Under the pieces are notes generated by a model that saw only the letters and a program-made list of their open reading frames with translations, was not told the origin of the DNA and did no database searches. A program made the translations under genes and the position numbers. A DNA stretch of 28,918 bases from Chthonomonas sp. UBA2387 (GTDB lineage Bacteria; Armatimonadota; Fimbriimonadia; Fimbriimonadales; Fimbriimonadaceae): assembly GCA_002343445.1 (NCBI GenBank), contig DDSP01000069.1, positions 75,509 to 104,426 on the forward strand, in the 5' to 3' direction. Shown in pieces: positions 7,399 to 15,032 of the stretch (the first letter of the stretch is position 1; every line of letters starts with the position of its first letter).

Positions 7399-8727
7399 TC
7401 AAACCACCTCCTGATCCAGCCGGTCCACGGGAAACGGCGGGTTCGCCAGCGCACGCGCCCCAAGGGACAGCAGCACGAACTGGTTGTCGTCCGCCGCGAT
7501 GCGGTTCGACGAGAACGCCCCGCAGCGGCCGCAACGGTGGATGATCGCCCACTCGCCGCCGCGCCGCACCCACACGGCCACGGGCTCCATGTCCCCTCCG
7601 CAGCCCGACGCCCGGTCGCCCGGACGCGTGTCCAGATGGCGGCTGTGCAAGCATCGCGGGCAGTGGTTGCGGTGCCCCGAACCCGCACCCTCGGGAACGA
7701 CGTCCGCACCACAATGGCCGCAAACAAACCCGCCGAACGTGGGATCGGGTTCGCCGGTGGTTTCGGTCAAGAGACCACGATAGGCCTTGTAGCGTCCCGG
7801 GTGGATCTCGCCGCGCGCCAGCGCCTCGCCCACGCCGCAGCCCTCTTCGCCCTGATGCCGACAACCGGGTTCGCATCGCCTTGCATGTCGGGCGAACTCG
7901 GGGAAAGCCGCTTCCACCTCCTCGGCAGACTCGAAATCAACGGCGAAGGTGCGGACACCCGGCGTGTCGATCACGCGGGCGCCCCCGGGGAGGACGCGCA
8001 AGTGCGATGTGGTCGTGGTGTGCCGCCCCTTGCCAGTGTCTTCGTTCACGTGGCCCGTTTCGGCGATCGTGTGGCCGCACAAGGCGTTCATCAAAGACGA
8101 CTTGCCGACCCCCGAGTGGCCCACCAGCACCGACAGTTTGCCCGCCAACGCTTCGCGCAGCGGCTCGATGCCGTCACCCGTCGAACACGAAACTTCGAAC
8201 CAAGCAACACCGACGGCGGCGAACGCCTCCAGTTCGCTGCGGGCGTGGGCCAGCTCGTCGGCCGTGCCCAGATCCACTTTGTTGAGCACGATCAGCGGCT
8301 TCATGCCACCGCGCCAGAACGCGGCCAGATAGCGGTCGATCAGCCGCGGCTTGAAGGCTGGGTCGGCCACGGTGGTGACCACGACTCCAATGTCGAGGTT
8401 GGCCGCGATGGGCTTGACCTTGCGCCCGTCCGGGCCCATTCGCCTCAGCTCGGTGGTCCGGGGCGAAACCGAAACGACCAGGCGGTTCCAAGCATCGCCC
8501 TTGAGTTGGACGAGGTCGCCGGGCACGACGCCGGGCACGCGGCATTGCGCGAACACGGTCGTCCCGTCGAGGTCCAGTTCGATCCGCGACCCTTGCTGGC
8601 TGAGCACCAGCGCCGAGACGGTCGGGGGTTTCAGGTCGTGGGCGAGGCGGTCCTTGGACTTGTGCTTGCCCGTATGGCGAGGGTGGCGGCGACGTTCGGC
8701 CGCGTCATCATCGAAAGCGAAAGACAA
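7399..8727 (-). CDS. rsgA: RsgA ribosome-biogenesis GTPase with fused C-terminal RNHCP domain
   Basis: The 442-aa product combines two families. Residues ~35-320 are RsgA: an OB-fold, then the circularly permuted GTPase order NKVD (149-152), SCS (180-182), GHSGVGKSS (203-211), GRHTTTTS (234-241) and DTPG (254-257), then the zinc knuckle C285, C289, H291, C297. RsgA checks late 30S subunit maturation. Residues ~330-440 match the RNHCP domain: CGHCG (336-340), RNHCPRCLHSRHLD (353-366), DRASGCGG, and HRCGRCG (397-403) followed by SSNRIAADDN. RNHCP proteins are small putative zinc proteins of unknown function that I know as separate genes. The frame is continuous with no stop between the two parts. 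The start is TTG at 8727, because a stop lies six codons upstream and no ATG follows until well into the domain. A GAGGA lies 12 nt upstream. Confidence 0.92.
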   Translation of the reverse strand: MSFAFDDDAAERRRHPRHTGKHKSKDRLAHDLKPPTVSALVLSQQGSRIELDLDGTTVFAQCRVPGVVPGDLVQLKGDAWNRLVVSVSPRTTELRRMGPDGRKVKPIAANLDIGVVVTTVADPAFKPRLIDRYLAAFWRGGMKPLIVLNKVDLGTADELAHARSELEAFAAVGVAWFEVSCSTGDGIEPLREALAGKLSVLVGHSGVGKSSLMNALCGHTIAETGHVNEDTGKGRHTTTTSHLRVLPGGARVIDTPGVRTFAVDFESAEEVEAAFPEFARHARRCEPGCRHQGEEGCGVGEALARGEIHPGRYKAYRGLLTETTGEPDPTFGGFVCGHCGADVVPEGAGSGHRNHCPRCLHSRHLDTRPGDRASGCGGDMEPVAVWVRRGGEWAIIHRCGRCGAFSSNRIAADDNQFVLLSLGARALANPPFPVDRLDQEVV

Positions 8728-8955
8728 TGGTGCTGCTGATCCTCAAGGCCGAGAACTCGGCTCAGGGGCGGGATCGAAGCCTCTCGGGGAATGCCGCGAC
8801 AGGCTCGACCAAAGGGTCGAGGATTGAGCTGCCCGGCTCCCTCGTCTCGCTTAGCGCGCGGCCGAGGAGCCGAGCGTGATGGCGGTTTCTGCTGTAAACA
8901 TGTGTGCTGCGTGGCCCCTCCTGGGTTGAATTAGTGACCGGCGATTCGCCGGTTC
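8728..8955 (-). ncRNA. Structured leader or small RNA upstream of rsgA
   Basis: About 225 nt separate a strong minus-strand promoter (8961-8989) from the rsgA start. The predicted transcript would begin with a perfect 7-bp hairpin (ACCGGCG-AAT-CGCCGGT, 8937-8953). It then carries a GGCTCC/GGAGCC stem (8835-8871), a 7-bp hairpin CTCGACC-CTTT-GGTCGAG (8804-8821) and a GCCGA-GTTC-TCGGC hairpin (8748-8761). A 16-codon micro-ORF (8851-8901, MFTAETAITLGSSAAR) lies inside, with AGGAGGGG 13 nt before its ATG. It matches no RNA family that I recognise: I do not see T-box, tmRNA, RNase P or SRP signatures. It may be a regulatory leader of rsgA or an independent RNA. Confidence 0.4.
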
Positions 8956-8960
8956 CGTGC

Positions 8961-8989
8961 ATCATAGCACGATTCGGCTGGATGTGCAA
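8961..8989 (-). promoter_or_regulatory. Sigma-70-type promoter upstream of the rsgA leader
   Basis: On the minus strand TTGCAC (plus 8984-8989) and TATGAT (plus 8961-8966) are separated by exactly 17 nt, with TGC directly before the -10. It lies 6 bp past the stop codon of the upstream acetyltransferase gene. Transcription should start near 8954, at the foot of a hairpin. Confidence 0.75.
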
Positions 8990-8995
8990 GGCGGC

Positions 8996-9571
8996 CTAAG
9001 GCCCAGCGTCCATACGCTTGAACCAGATCACCCGCGTCTCCCCCAACTCCGGCGGGTAGGCGTGGGCGTCGACCGAGGCCACCAAGCAACCCATCCTTTG
9101 ATAGAACCGACACGCAGGCACATTGATGTCTTGCGTCTCGACCCACAGTTCGCACCGCCCCGTTTCCAGCGCCCAACCCTCGGCTGCCGCCCAGAGCGCC
9201 GAACCCACCCCCATACCCCTGAACGAGGGTTCCACACGGATGTCGGCAATCCAAACTCCGTCAGTGCCGACCGGCGGAACATAGGTGGGATCACCGGCAA
9301 CGGCCAGCAGCAAGCCAACGACACGATCTCCGAAGAGCGCCTGCAGCCCAAGCCACCGTTCCATCCGGTGCCTTGCCGGCAACAAGTGGAGGGCATCCTC
9401 CAGAGCGTCGTAGTCCTTGACCCAAGGCGTCGGCTCCGGGGTCGCCGCAAAGGTGCCACCCGTGAACACGGCCCGCTCTCGTACCTCGAATCGAGACGCG
9501 ATGCGGCATTCGGTCGCGATCTCGTCGGCCGGGCAACGTTCGATTCGAATCACCGGACTGGCCACTGCCAC
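8996..9571 (-). CDS. GNAT family N-acetyltransferase
   Basis: This 191-aa protein has the GNAT acetyl-CoA site in IADIRVEPSFRGMGVGSALW (R-G-M-G-V-G), followed by LWVETQDINVPACRFYQRMGC, the usual beta5-alpha4 block with the N-x3-A-x2-F-Y motif. The substrate is unknown, and small molecules or protein N-termini are both possible. The start is GTG at 9571, 20 nt after the stop of the cheX-like gene, so co-transcription with it is likely. A second GTG two codons downstream is an alternative. Confidence 0.85.
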   Translation of the reverse strand: MAVASPVIRIERCPADEIATECRIASRFEVRERAVFTGGTFAATPEPTPWVKDYDALEDALHLLPARHRMERWLGLQALFGDRVVGLLLAVAGDPTYVPPVGTDGVWIADIRVEPSFRGMGVGSALWAAAEGWALETGRCELWVETQDINVPACRFYQRMGCLVASVDAHAYPPELGETRVIWFKRMDAGP

Positions 9572-9591
9572 TCAGACGAAGTCCGAACGAC

Positions 9592-10080
9592 TCAGGATGC
9601 TTTCAACATCCCGCCCAACCGCTCCCCAAGGCTGAGGGCGATGGTCACCTCGCCGTGCTCGCCAAGGTCGAACGGCAGTTTGAGCGTCGCGACGCCCATC
9701 GTGTCCATCTTCACGTTCTTGCCGCGAATCACCGTAGGAGGTGTGGCGTCGCACGTGTAGCCTTGGTCTTCGAGTGCGATGATCGCGTGGTCCGCGATGC
9801 GGTTCGAGAGTTCGGCCACCGTCTGGGCCGCCACCTGGTCGAACGTGACGATTTGTTGTTGGGTGATCTGACTGGCCAATCGGTCGGCAGTAAGAACCGA
9901 CATGCCGACGATCAGCATGCCCTGAACATCGCCCGTGATGCCGATGGCGATGTTGACCTGTTCGTGAGTCGTGAGCTCGGCCAGTGCATCGGGTTCGCCG
10001 CGTCGAACGGAGATGCCCAAGACTTCGCGCAGGGTCTGGCCCGTGGCTGCGACGAACGGGTTGACGTACTCGGCCTTCAA
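9592..10080 (-). CDS. CheX-like chemotaxis phosphatase
   Basis: This 162-aa protein matches the CheX/CheC/FliY phosphatase fold. It starts MKAEYVNPFVAATGQTLREV and contains the catalytic E-x2-N motif in TVAELSNRIADHA (Glu90, Asn93), followed about 21 residues later by the conserved proline in DATPP. CheX removes phosphate from CheY-type response regulators. TTG at 10080 was chosen because the family alignment begins exactly there and GGAG lies 10 nt upstream. Extending to a TTG at 10164 would add 28 residues unlike the family. No cheY or cheA is nearby. The HDOD protein upstream is a plausible signalling neighbour. Confidence 0.85.
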   Translation of the reverse strand: MKAEYVNPFVAATGQTLREVLGISVRRGEPDALAELTTHEQVNIAIGITGDVQGMLIVGMSVLTADRLASQITQQQIVTFDQVAAQTVAELSNRIADHAIIALEDQGYTCDATPPTVIRGKNVKMDTMGVATLKLPFDLGEHGEVTIALSLGERLGGMLKAS

Positions 10081-10199
10081 CGCGTCACCACTCCAAGAAT
10101 GTCGATGCTGTCGATCAAAACCAAACTGCTCTACCCTAACTCGCCAAACCGTCAGGGCCTCCAACGAGATTGTCGGAGGCTGCGGCCGAGTTGTTTAGG

Positions 10200-11159
10200 C
10201 TAAGCCGCCGCTCGGCGAGTGCCAGGGTCTTCGAACATCTGGGCATAGCCGCGGAACGCGACCAGACAGCGTTCCTTCAAATCGTTCAGATCTTCGTCTT
10301 TCAGGCGGAGTCGCAGCATCGCACCCTCGCCGGGCCGAACCGGTTCTCCCTCGATCACCACGGGTGCCGACTCCTCGACGGGGGCGCCTTCCTCCGCGTC
10401 GAACTCCGCCAGAATCTGGGTGGTCATGCTCTCGCTGAGCACCATCCCCACATGGACGCAGTCCACGATCTTCGAGGCTGGGTCGCAAAGATCGGGGTCG
10501 TGGTGATACTTGATCGCATCCACGATGGACTTGGGCAGGTTCCAGAGCTCGGCCAAGTAGCTGCCGGCGTCGGCATGGGTGAAGCCCAGCACCTGACGCT
10601 CGACCAAATCGAACGTGGCGTTCTTCCGAAGCAGTTGCCGCACCAGCACGCGAACGGTGCCGTGGGCGCGCTTCTCAAGCCAAAGACCGATAGCGATCTT
10701 CCCCAAATCGTGCAACAAGCCAGCGGTGAAGACGTGGTCCACATCGGGCACACGCACCATGCGGGCGACTTCCTGGGCGATGTTGGCCGTGCCGAACGCG
10801 TTCACCCACATCTGCTTGGGCTGGAGGTCGTAGGCCCGGATCGGCTGCGACATCCAAGCGTACGTCGCCGCGACCATAGCCAGGTTGCGGACGCTCCGCA
10901 GACCAAGCAGCACCACGGCGTCCTGAACGTCGGCCACCTGTCGCGCCAAACCGTAGTACGGACTGTTCGCCAATCGCAACACGCGGGCACACAGGGCCGG
11001 ATCGTGGTTGATCAGTTCGGCGATGCGGGCCGCTGTGCAGGTCGGTGACTCGGATTCCCGCATGATCTGCAGGGCCGCTGCCGGAAATGCCGGCAGGTCG
11101 CCAGTGTTCGTGGCGATGTCGTTGAGCGTTTCTTGCGACTTCAAATGCGGCTGTACCAT
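10200..11159 (-). CDS. HDOD domain signalling protein
   Basis: This 319-aa protein contains an HDOD (HD-related output) domain over residues ~20-220. Visible blocks are LPAFPAAALQIMRE, INHDPALCARVLRLANSPYYG, DAVVLLGLRSVRNLAM, FTAGLLHDLGKIAIGLWL and GFTHADAGSYLAELWNLP with IKYHHDP. HDOD proteins act in signal transduction, often with chemotaxis or two-component parts, and usually lack phosphodiesterase activity. The C-terminal ~90 residues (EEGAPVEESAPVVIEGEP onward) are acidic and unassigned. The ATG at 11159 gives the expected start, and the frame upstream of it is not protein-like. It precedes the cheX-like gene with a 119-bp gap. Confidence 0.85.
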   Translation of the reverse strand: MVQPHLKSQETLNDIATNTGDLPAFPAAALQIMRESESPTCTAARIAELINHDPALCARVLRLANSPYYGLARQVADVQDAVVLLGLRSVRNLAMVAATYAWMSQPIRAYDLQPKQMWVNAFGTANIAQEVARMVRVPDVDHVFTAGLLHDLGKIAIGLWLEKRAHGTVRVLVRQLLRKNATFDLVERQVLGFTHADAGSYLAELWNLPKSIVDAIKYHHDPDLCDPASKIVDCVHVGMVLSESMTTQILAEFDAEEGAPVEESAPVVIEGEPVRPGEGAMLRLRLKDEDLNDLKERCLVAFRGYAQMFEDPGTRRAAA

Positions 11160-11337
11160 TGGCGCTCTTCGAATCCAGCAAATCTGGTGGCGACGTGACG
11201 AAATGATCGGCTGAGGCGACCCGATTCCCCAGAGGAGAACGCCGGTCTTCACTCGTTGTCCACAGACTGTTGCAGTTGAATTCTCGGAAGGCAAACGAAC
11301 ATCCCTAAAGGCCCCGCAAGAGAATCTGGAGAACCTG

Positions 11338-12006
11338 CTAGCTGGTCGGCTTTCGGGGCTTCGCCCTTCCACCCTTTTTGTTGCGCCCCGCAGGCTCGAT
11401 GAGCCGGAGCCAAGGCTTCGGTCCGCGAGGTATGGGTGGCTCGCCGGCCAGGCGATGTTCGGCTCGGCTGCGCGCCTCGTAGCTCTCCGTGGCGCCGATC
11501 AGGATGATCGGGTCGTCGGCCGCCGCAGGCTTGCCGTCGATGATGCGGTACGTGTGACTGGCCGGATCGCCCGACTTCATGCAGATCGCCCTCAACTTCA
11601 CCACCTCGTCGGCGATCGCCAACAACTGAGGCATCGGGCCGAACGGCTCGCGCCGAAAATCCTGGTCGAGCCCAGCCACGATCACGTCTCGCCCGCACCG
11701 AGCCAACGCCTGAACCAAGGGCACGATGTCCTTGCTGAAGAACTGCGCCTCGTCGAGCAGCACCACGTCGGTTTCGTCGGCGATCGCTTCGGCCAGTTCG
11801 CGGACGCCGGAGACGGGTACGGCCTCGTGCCTCACTCCCTCGTGCGTGACGACCATGGACTCGTGGTATCGGCTGTCTACCCGGGGCTTGAACACCTGGA
11901 CGGTTCGCTTGGCGTAGAGCGCGCGACGCGCCCGCCGGATGAGTTCCTCGGTCTTGCCCGCGAACATGCTGCCGCAGATGACGGTGATGTCTCCCGCTTT
12001 CTTCAT
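11338..12006 (-). CDS. tdk: Thymidine kinase (type II), with degenerate zinc site
   Basis: This 222-aa enzyme phosphorylates thymidine in pyrimidine salvage. It has the P-loop GSMFAGKT (12-19), DEAQF with the catalytic Glu86, and GLDQDFRREPFGP. The lasso region is odd. Family members bind zinc with C-x2-C and C-x2-C/H, but here the first pair reads C142-M-K-S145 and the second reads S180-R-A-E183, so three of four ligands are missing. The C-terminus is extended and basic (GRNKKGGRAKPRKP). The ATG at 12006 overlaps the fmdB-type stop (ATGA), so the two are co-translated. Confidence 0.92.
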   Translation of the reverse strand: MKKAGDITVICGSMFAGKTEELIRRARRALYAKRTVQVFKPRVDSRYHESMVVTHEGVRHEAVPVSGVRELAEAIADETDVVLLDEAQFFSKDIVPLVQALARCGRDVIVAGLDQDFRREPFGPMPQLLAIADEVVKLRAICMKSGDPASHTYRIIDGKPAAADDPIILIGATESYEARSRAEHRLAGEPPIPRGPKPWLRLIEPAGRNKKGGRAKPRKPTS

Positions 12007-12335
12007 AGGTCCTCGTCCACCGCTTCGCCCGAGATGTCGGCTTCGTAGAGTTCTTCCATTTCGTCAGACATGTCTTCGTCCATCGCCTTGCCCATTTCGC
12101 GCACCAGATCGCGCATCGCGCTCGGACTGTCTGGCTCTCCCAACGATTCGACTCGGTCCGCGAGTTCGTCCACACGGTCGTCGTCGCTGCGTCCACGCAC
12201 GAATCGGCTGACCAGGCGTTCGGCCCCCGGCGCCCCGCACTTGGGGCAAGCCAGATCATCCGGCTCGGCGGTCATGCCGACCAGTTTGGCGAACCGATGG
12301 CGGCACTGGACGCAACGGAACTCGTAGACGGGCAT
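12003..12335 (-). CDS. FmdB-family zinc ribbon protein
   Basis: This 110-aa protein starts MPVYEFRCVQCRHRF, the standard FmdB/CxxC regulatory-domain opening, with a second CPKCG pair at ~30-34 completing a zinc ribbon. After RFVRG the C-terminal half is a highly acidic, probably helical tail (DEDMSDEMEELYEAD). The family is described as putative regulatory proteins, and its role is not known. The ATG at 12335 is placed by the invariant MPxYEFxC start. Its stop overlaps the tdk ATG by 4 bp. CACGAT lies 12 nt upstream of the start as a weak -10. Confidence 0.88.
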   Translation of the reverse strand: MPVYEFRCVQCRHRFAKLVGMTAEPDDLACPKCGAPGAERLVSRFVRGRSDDDRVDELADRVESLGEPDSPSAMRDLVREMGKAMDEDMSDEMEELYEADISGEAVDEDL

Positions 12336-12449
12336 CGGAACCGTTGCATCGTGACCCAGACCGCCCCGCGAATGCAACTTTGGGCTACAGCACCTCAACC
12401 GGAAGGAGTCTCGACGCGTATCCAGAATGTCAGGGCACAGGAGAAAGCT

Positions 12450-13733
12450 TTGGACTTCGAAAGACTACTGCAGGCATCGGACTGGATTCCCGCGCTCATC
12501 GCAGCCGTTGTCATGATGACGCTGTTCAGCATGCTCGTGCGCTTGCGCAGGATCTGCCCTCCGAACAAGGTGCTCATTCTCTCGGGAGGGAAGAGCCGTG
12601 TTGGCGAGAACCGTCGAGGCTACCGCCCGATCTTCGGCGGCGCGGCCTTCGAAATCCCCTGGATCCGCAAAGTGGACGTCATGTCCATGAACGTGATCGA
12701 GGTACCCATCAGCGTTCGCGGCGCGTACTCCAAGGGCGGAATCCCTCTGGCCGTGAACGCCATCGCCAACGTCAAGGTGTCAAACGACCCCAAACTGATC
12801 GGCAACGCGATCGAGAGGTTTCTCGGGCGAGACCAAAAGGACATTCAGCGCGTGGCGAAGGAAACGCTGGAGGGCCACCTGCGCGGCGTCCTTGCCAAGC
12901 TGACCCCGGAAGAGGTCAACCAAGATCGACTACGGTTCGCCGAAGAACTCGGCCATGAGTCCATCTCCGACCTCAACAAACTCGGCATCCAACTCGAGAC
13001 CCTCAAGATCCAACACGTGAGCGACGAGGTCCAGTACCTCGACTCGATCGGCCGCGAAGCCATCGCCAACGTCATCCGCGACGCCGAGATGGCCGAAAGC
13101 GATGCACGACGCGAAGCCGAACTCGCCGAAGCCGAAAACCGCGCGAAAGCCAGCGTCACCGAAGCGCAGGTCGAAGCCCAGGTCCGGCAAATGGAGAACG
13201 ACCTTCGGCGAGTGCTGGCCGAACTCGAAGCCGAAGTAAAGTCCGAGGAGGAACGGGTGCTAGCAGCAGCCCGCCAAGCACGCGCCGAGGCCGAACAAGA
13301 GCTTCAGCGAATCCGCGCCGAACTCGAAGGCATCCGCCTAAGGGCCGACCGAGTCCTGCCCGCCGAAGCCGACCGCGAAGCCGAGATGTTCCGCGCACGC
13401 GGCGAAGCGGCTCTGGTCCGCGAGCGCGGCGTCGCAGTCTCCGAGGCCCTTCGCCTGATGAACGAAGCGTGGGACAAGGCGGGCGAAGACGCCATGAGCA
13501 TCCAAGTGTTGGAGGACATCGAGAAGATACTCCACAACGCGGCCAAAGGCGTCGCAAAGATCCAGATCGACAGCATCAACATGGTGGACGGGGGCGATGG
13601 AAAGGTCCTCGCCAACTACATTTCGGCCTATCCCGACATGCTCAACGCCATCCTCCAATCGGTCGCCAAAACGACCGGCATCGACGTGGCCAAGGCCCTC
13701 TCAGGCAAATCCAATCAGGAGGTGCAACCATGA
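12450..13733 (+). CDS. Flotillin-like SPFH domain protein, first of two
   Basis: This 427-aa protein has one N-terminal membrane segment (residues ~12-32, IPALIAAVVMMTLFSMLV). An SPFH (band 7) domain follows to ~200, with VRGAYSKGGIPLAVNAIANVKV and TLEGHLRGVLAKLTPEEVNQDR, then a long Ala/Glu/Arg-rich coiled coil (~215-365). The last part ends with KIQIDSINMVDGGDGK. Flotillins oligomerise at the inner face of the membrane and organise microdomains. The TTG at 12450 was chosen because AGGAG at 12439-12443 lies 6 nt before it and the hydrophobic segment follows directly. The stop overlaps the next gene (ATGA). The two proteins are homologous throughout, so a hetero-oligomer is likely. Confidence 0.88.
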   Translation: MDFERLLQASDWIPALIAAVVMMTLFSMLVRLRRICPPNKVLILSGGKSRVGENRRGYRPIFGGAAFEIPWIRKVDVMSMNVIEVPISVRGAYSKGGIPLAVNAIANVKVSNDPKLIGNAIERFLGRDQKDIQRVAKETLEGHLRGVLAKLTPEEVNQDRLRFAEELGHESISDLNKLGIQLETLKIQHVSDEVQYLDSIGREAIANVIRDAEMAESDARREAELAEAENRAKASVTEAQVEAQVRQMENDLRRVLAELEAEVKSEEERVLAAARQARAEAEQELQRIRAELEGIRLRADRVLPAEADREAEMFRARGEAALVRERGVAVSEALRLMNEAWDKAGEDAMSIQVLEDIEKILHNAAKGVAKIQIDSINMVDGGDGKVLANYISAYPDMLNAILQSVAKTTGIDVAKALSGKSNQEVQP

Positions 13734-14995
13734 GCGACCTCGCTCTGACGCTCATCCAAGGCGGCTTGATCCTGTTCGCAGTCCTGGCACTGCTGATCTT
13801 CGTCAACATCCGAAACATCATCATCCTCGTTCCGCCGAACGAGGTGGCCATCATCTCGGGCCGCGGCGTTAGGTTCATTCGGGGTGGATTGGGTCTGCGC
13901 GTGCCGTTCTTCGAGCGGGTGGACCGAATGGACCTGACCAACATGGTCATCGACGTGAGCGCTACGGGTGCCTACTCCAAGGGCGGCGTCCCGCTCACGG
14001 TCCAAGGCGTCGCAAACGTCAAGATCGCCGGCCACGCCCCCTTGCTCAACAACGCGGCCGAACGCTTCTTGGGCAAAGCCCGCCCCGAGATCATCCAGAT
14101 CATCAAGGACAACCTCGAAGGCGCGTTGCGCGGCGTCCTCGCCACCATGACGCCCGAAGAGGTCAACGAAGACAAACTGCTCTTCGCCGAACGGCTCGTC
14201 CACGAAGTCGAAGAGGACATGACGCGGCTAGGCCTTGTGGTGGACACGCTCAAAATCCAAAACGTCCACGACGACGCGGGCTACTTGGACTCCATCGGCC
14301 GAGGCAAGAACGCCCAATTGATCTCGCGCGCCCGCATCGCCGAAGCCCGAGCCAAAGCCGAGGCTGTGGTGCGCTCCGCTGAGAACCGCGAGCGCGAAGT
14401 CCGCGCCCAAGTCGAATCGCGCACGGCTATCGCCAAAGCGGAGGCCGCCAAGAAGCTGGTGGACATCCGCAGCCGCGAACACGCGCTCGTCGCAGAAGAA
14501 CTCGCCCAAGTGGCCGCACAAGTGGCCCAATCCAAAGCCGAGGTCAAGGTACAAGAGGCCCGCATCGAACAAGTGCGCGGACGGCTGCAGGCCGACGTGG
14601 TCAAGCCCGCCATCGCTCAGATGGAAGCCGCCGAAGCCGAGGCCAAGGCCCTGGTCGCCCCTATCATCGAAGACGGCAAGGCACGCGCCGACGCCCTCTC
14701 CAAGATCGCCGACAACTGGGGCCCCAACGCCCGCGACGTGTTGGTCCTGCAGAAGCTCGAACCGATCATCACGGCCGTCGTGGACACGATCTCGAACACC
14801 CATATCGATCGGATCACGATGGTGGACGGGTCGTCGCCCGCTCTGCCCCCGAAAGCGCTCTCGATGGTCGAGCAACTGAACAGCCTCTTCGGGGTGGACG
14901 TGGTCGAGATGGTCAAGGCCAAACTGGCCGAGAAGCCCGCATCGCCGGGACCAGTGATCTCGTTCGAGCCGCCGCCACCGCCCCAGTCCAAATAG
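13730..14995 (+). CDS. Flotillin-like SPFH domain protein, second of two
   Basis: This 421-aa protein has one membrane segment (ALTLIQGGLILFAVLALLIF, ~5-25) and the cytoplasm-facing SPFH domain with TGAYSKGGVPLTVQGVANVKI and NLEGALRGVLATMTPEEVNEDK. A coiled coil rich in EA/AKAEA repeats follows (~200-340), then HIDRITMVDGSSPA and a Pro-rich end. The SPFH parts of the two proteins align almost word for word. AGGAGG (13717-13722) lies 7 nt before the ATG, which overlaps the preceding stop. Its likely role is membrane microdomain scaffolding together with the preceding protein. Confidence 0.9.
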   Translation: MSDLALTLIQGGLILFAVLALLIFVNIRNIIILVPPNEVAIISGRGVRFIRGGLGLRVPFFERVDRMDLTNMVIDVSATGAYSKGGVPLTVQGVANVKIAGHAPLLNNAAERFLGKARPEIIQIIKDNLEGALRGVLATMTPEEVNEDKLLFAERLVHEVEEDMTRLGLVVDTLKIQNVHDDAGYLDSIGRGKNAQLISRARIAEARAKAEAVVRSAENREREVRAQVESRTAIAKAEAAKKLVDIRSREHALVAEELAQVAAQVAQSKAEVKVQEARIEQVRGRLQADVVKPAIAQMEAAEAEAKALVAPIIEDGKARADALSKIADNWGPNARDVLVLQKLEPIITAVVDTISNTHIDRITMVDGSSPALPPKALSMVEQLNSLFGVDVVEMVKAKLAEKPASPGPVISFEPPPPPQSK

Positions 14996-15012
14996 GACCA
15001 AGCGACTCGGGA

Positions 15013-15021
15013 TGCCACAAT
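15013..15021 (+). promoter_or_regulatory. Extended -10 element (TGCCACAAT) for aroA
   Basis: TGC plus CACAAT lies 11 nt before the ATG at 15033 and has no Shine-Dalgarno sequence between. It decides the aroA start: the upstream ATG at 15012 would lie inside the promoter element. Confidence 0.5.
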
Positions 15022-15032
15022 GGTGCCAACTC

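Noticed and set aside
7360..8739. 459-codon plus-strand frame over rsgA
   Set aside because: Antisense of the RsgA-RNHCP gene with no family-like motifs.
8728..8955. tmRNA, RNase P RNA or SRP RNA in the rsgA leader
   Set aside because: None of the conserved sequence signatures of these RNAs is present, and the ends do not pair as required.
8762..8989. 75-codon minus-strand frame in the rsgA leader
   Set aside because: Its start lies inside the promoter -35, so it could not be translated from that transcript. It has no recognisable family.
12297..12449. Upstream extension of the first flotillin-like protein
   Set aside because: It would overlap the divergent FmdB gene start. The TTG at 12450 has an ideal AGGAG site and precedes the membrane segment.
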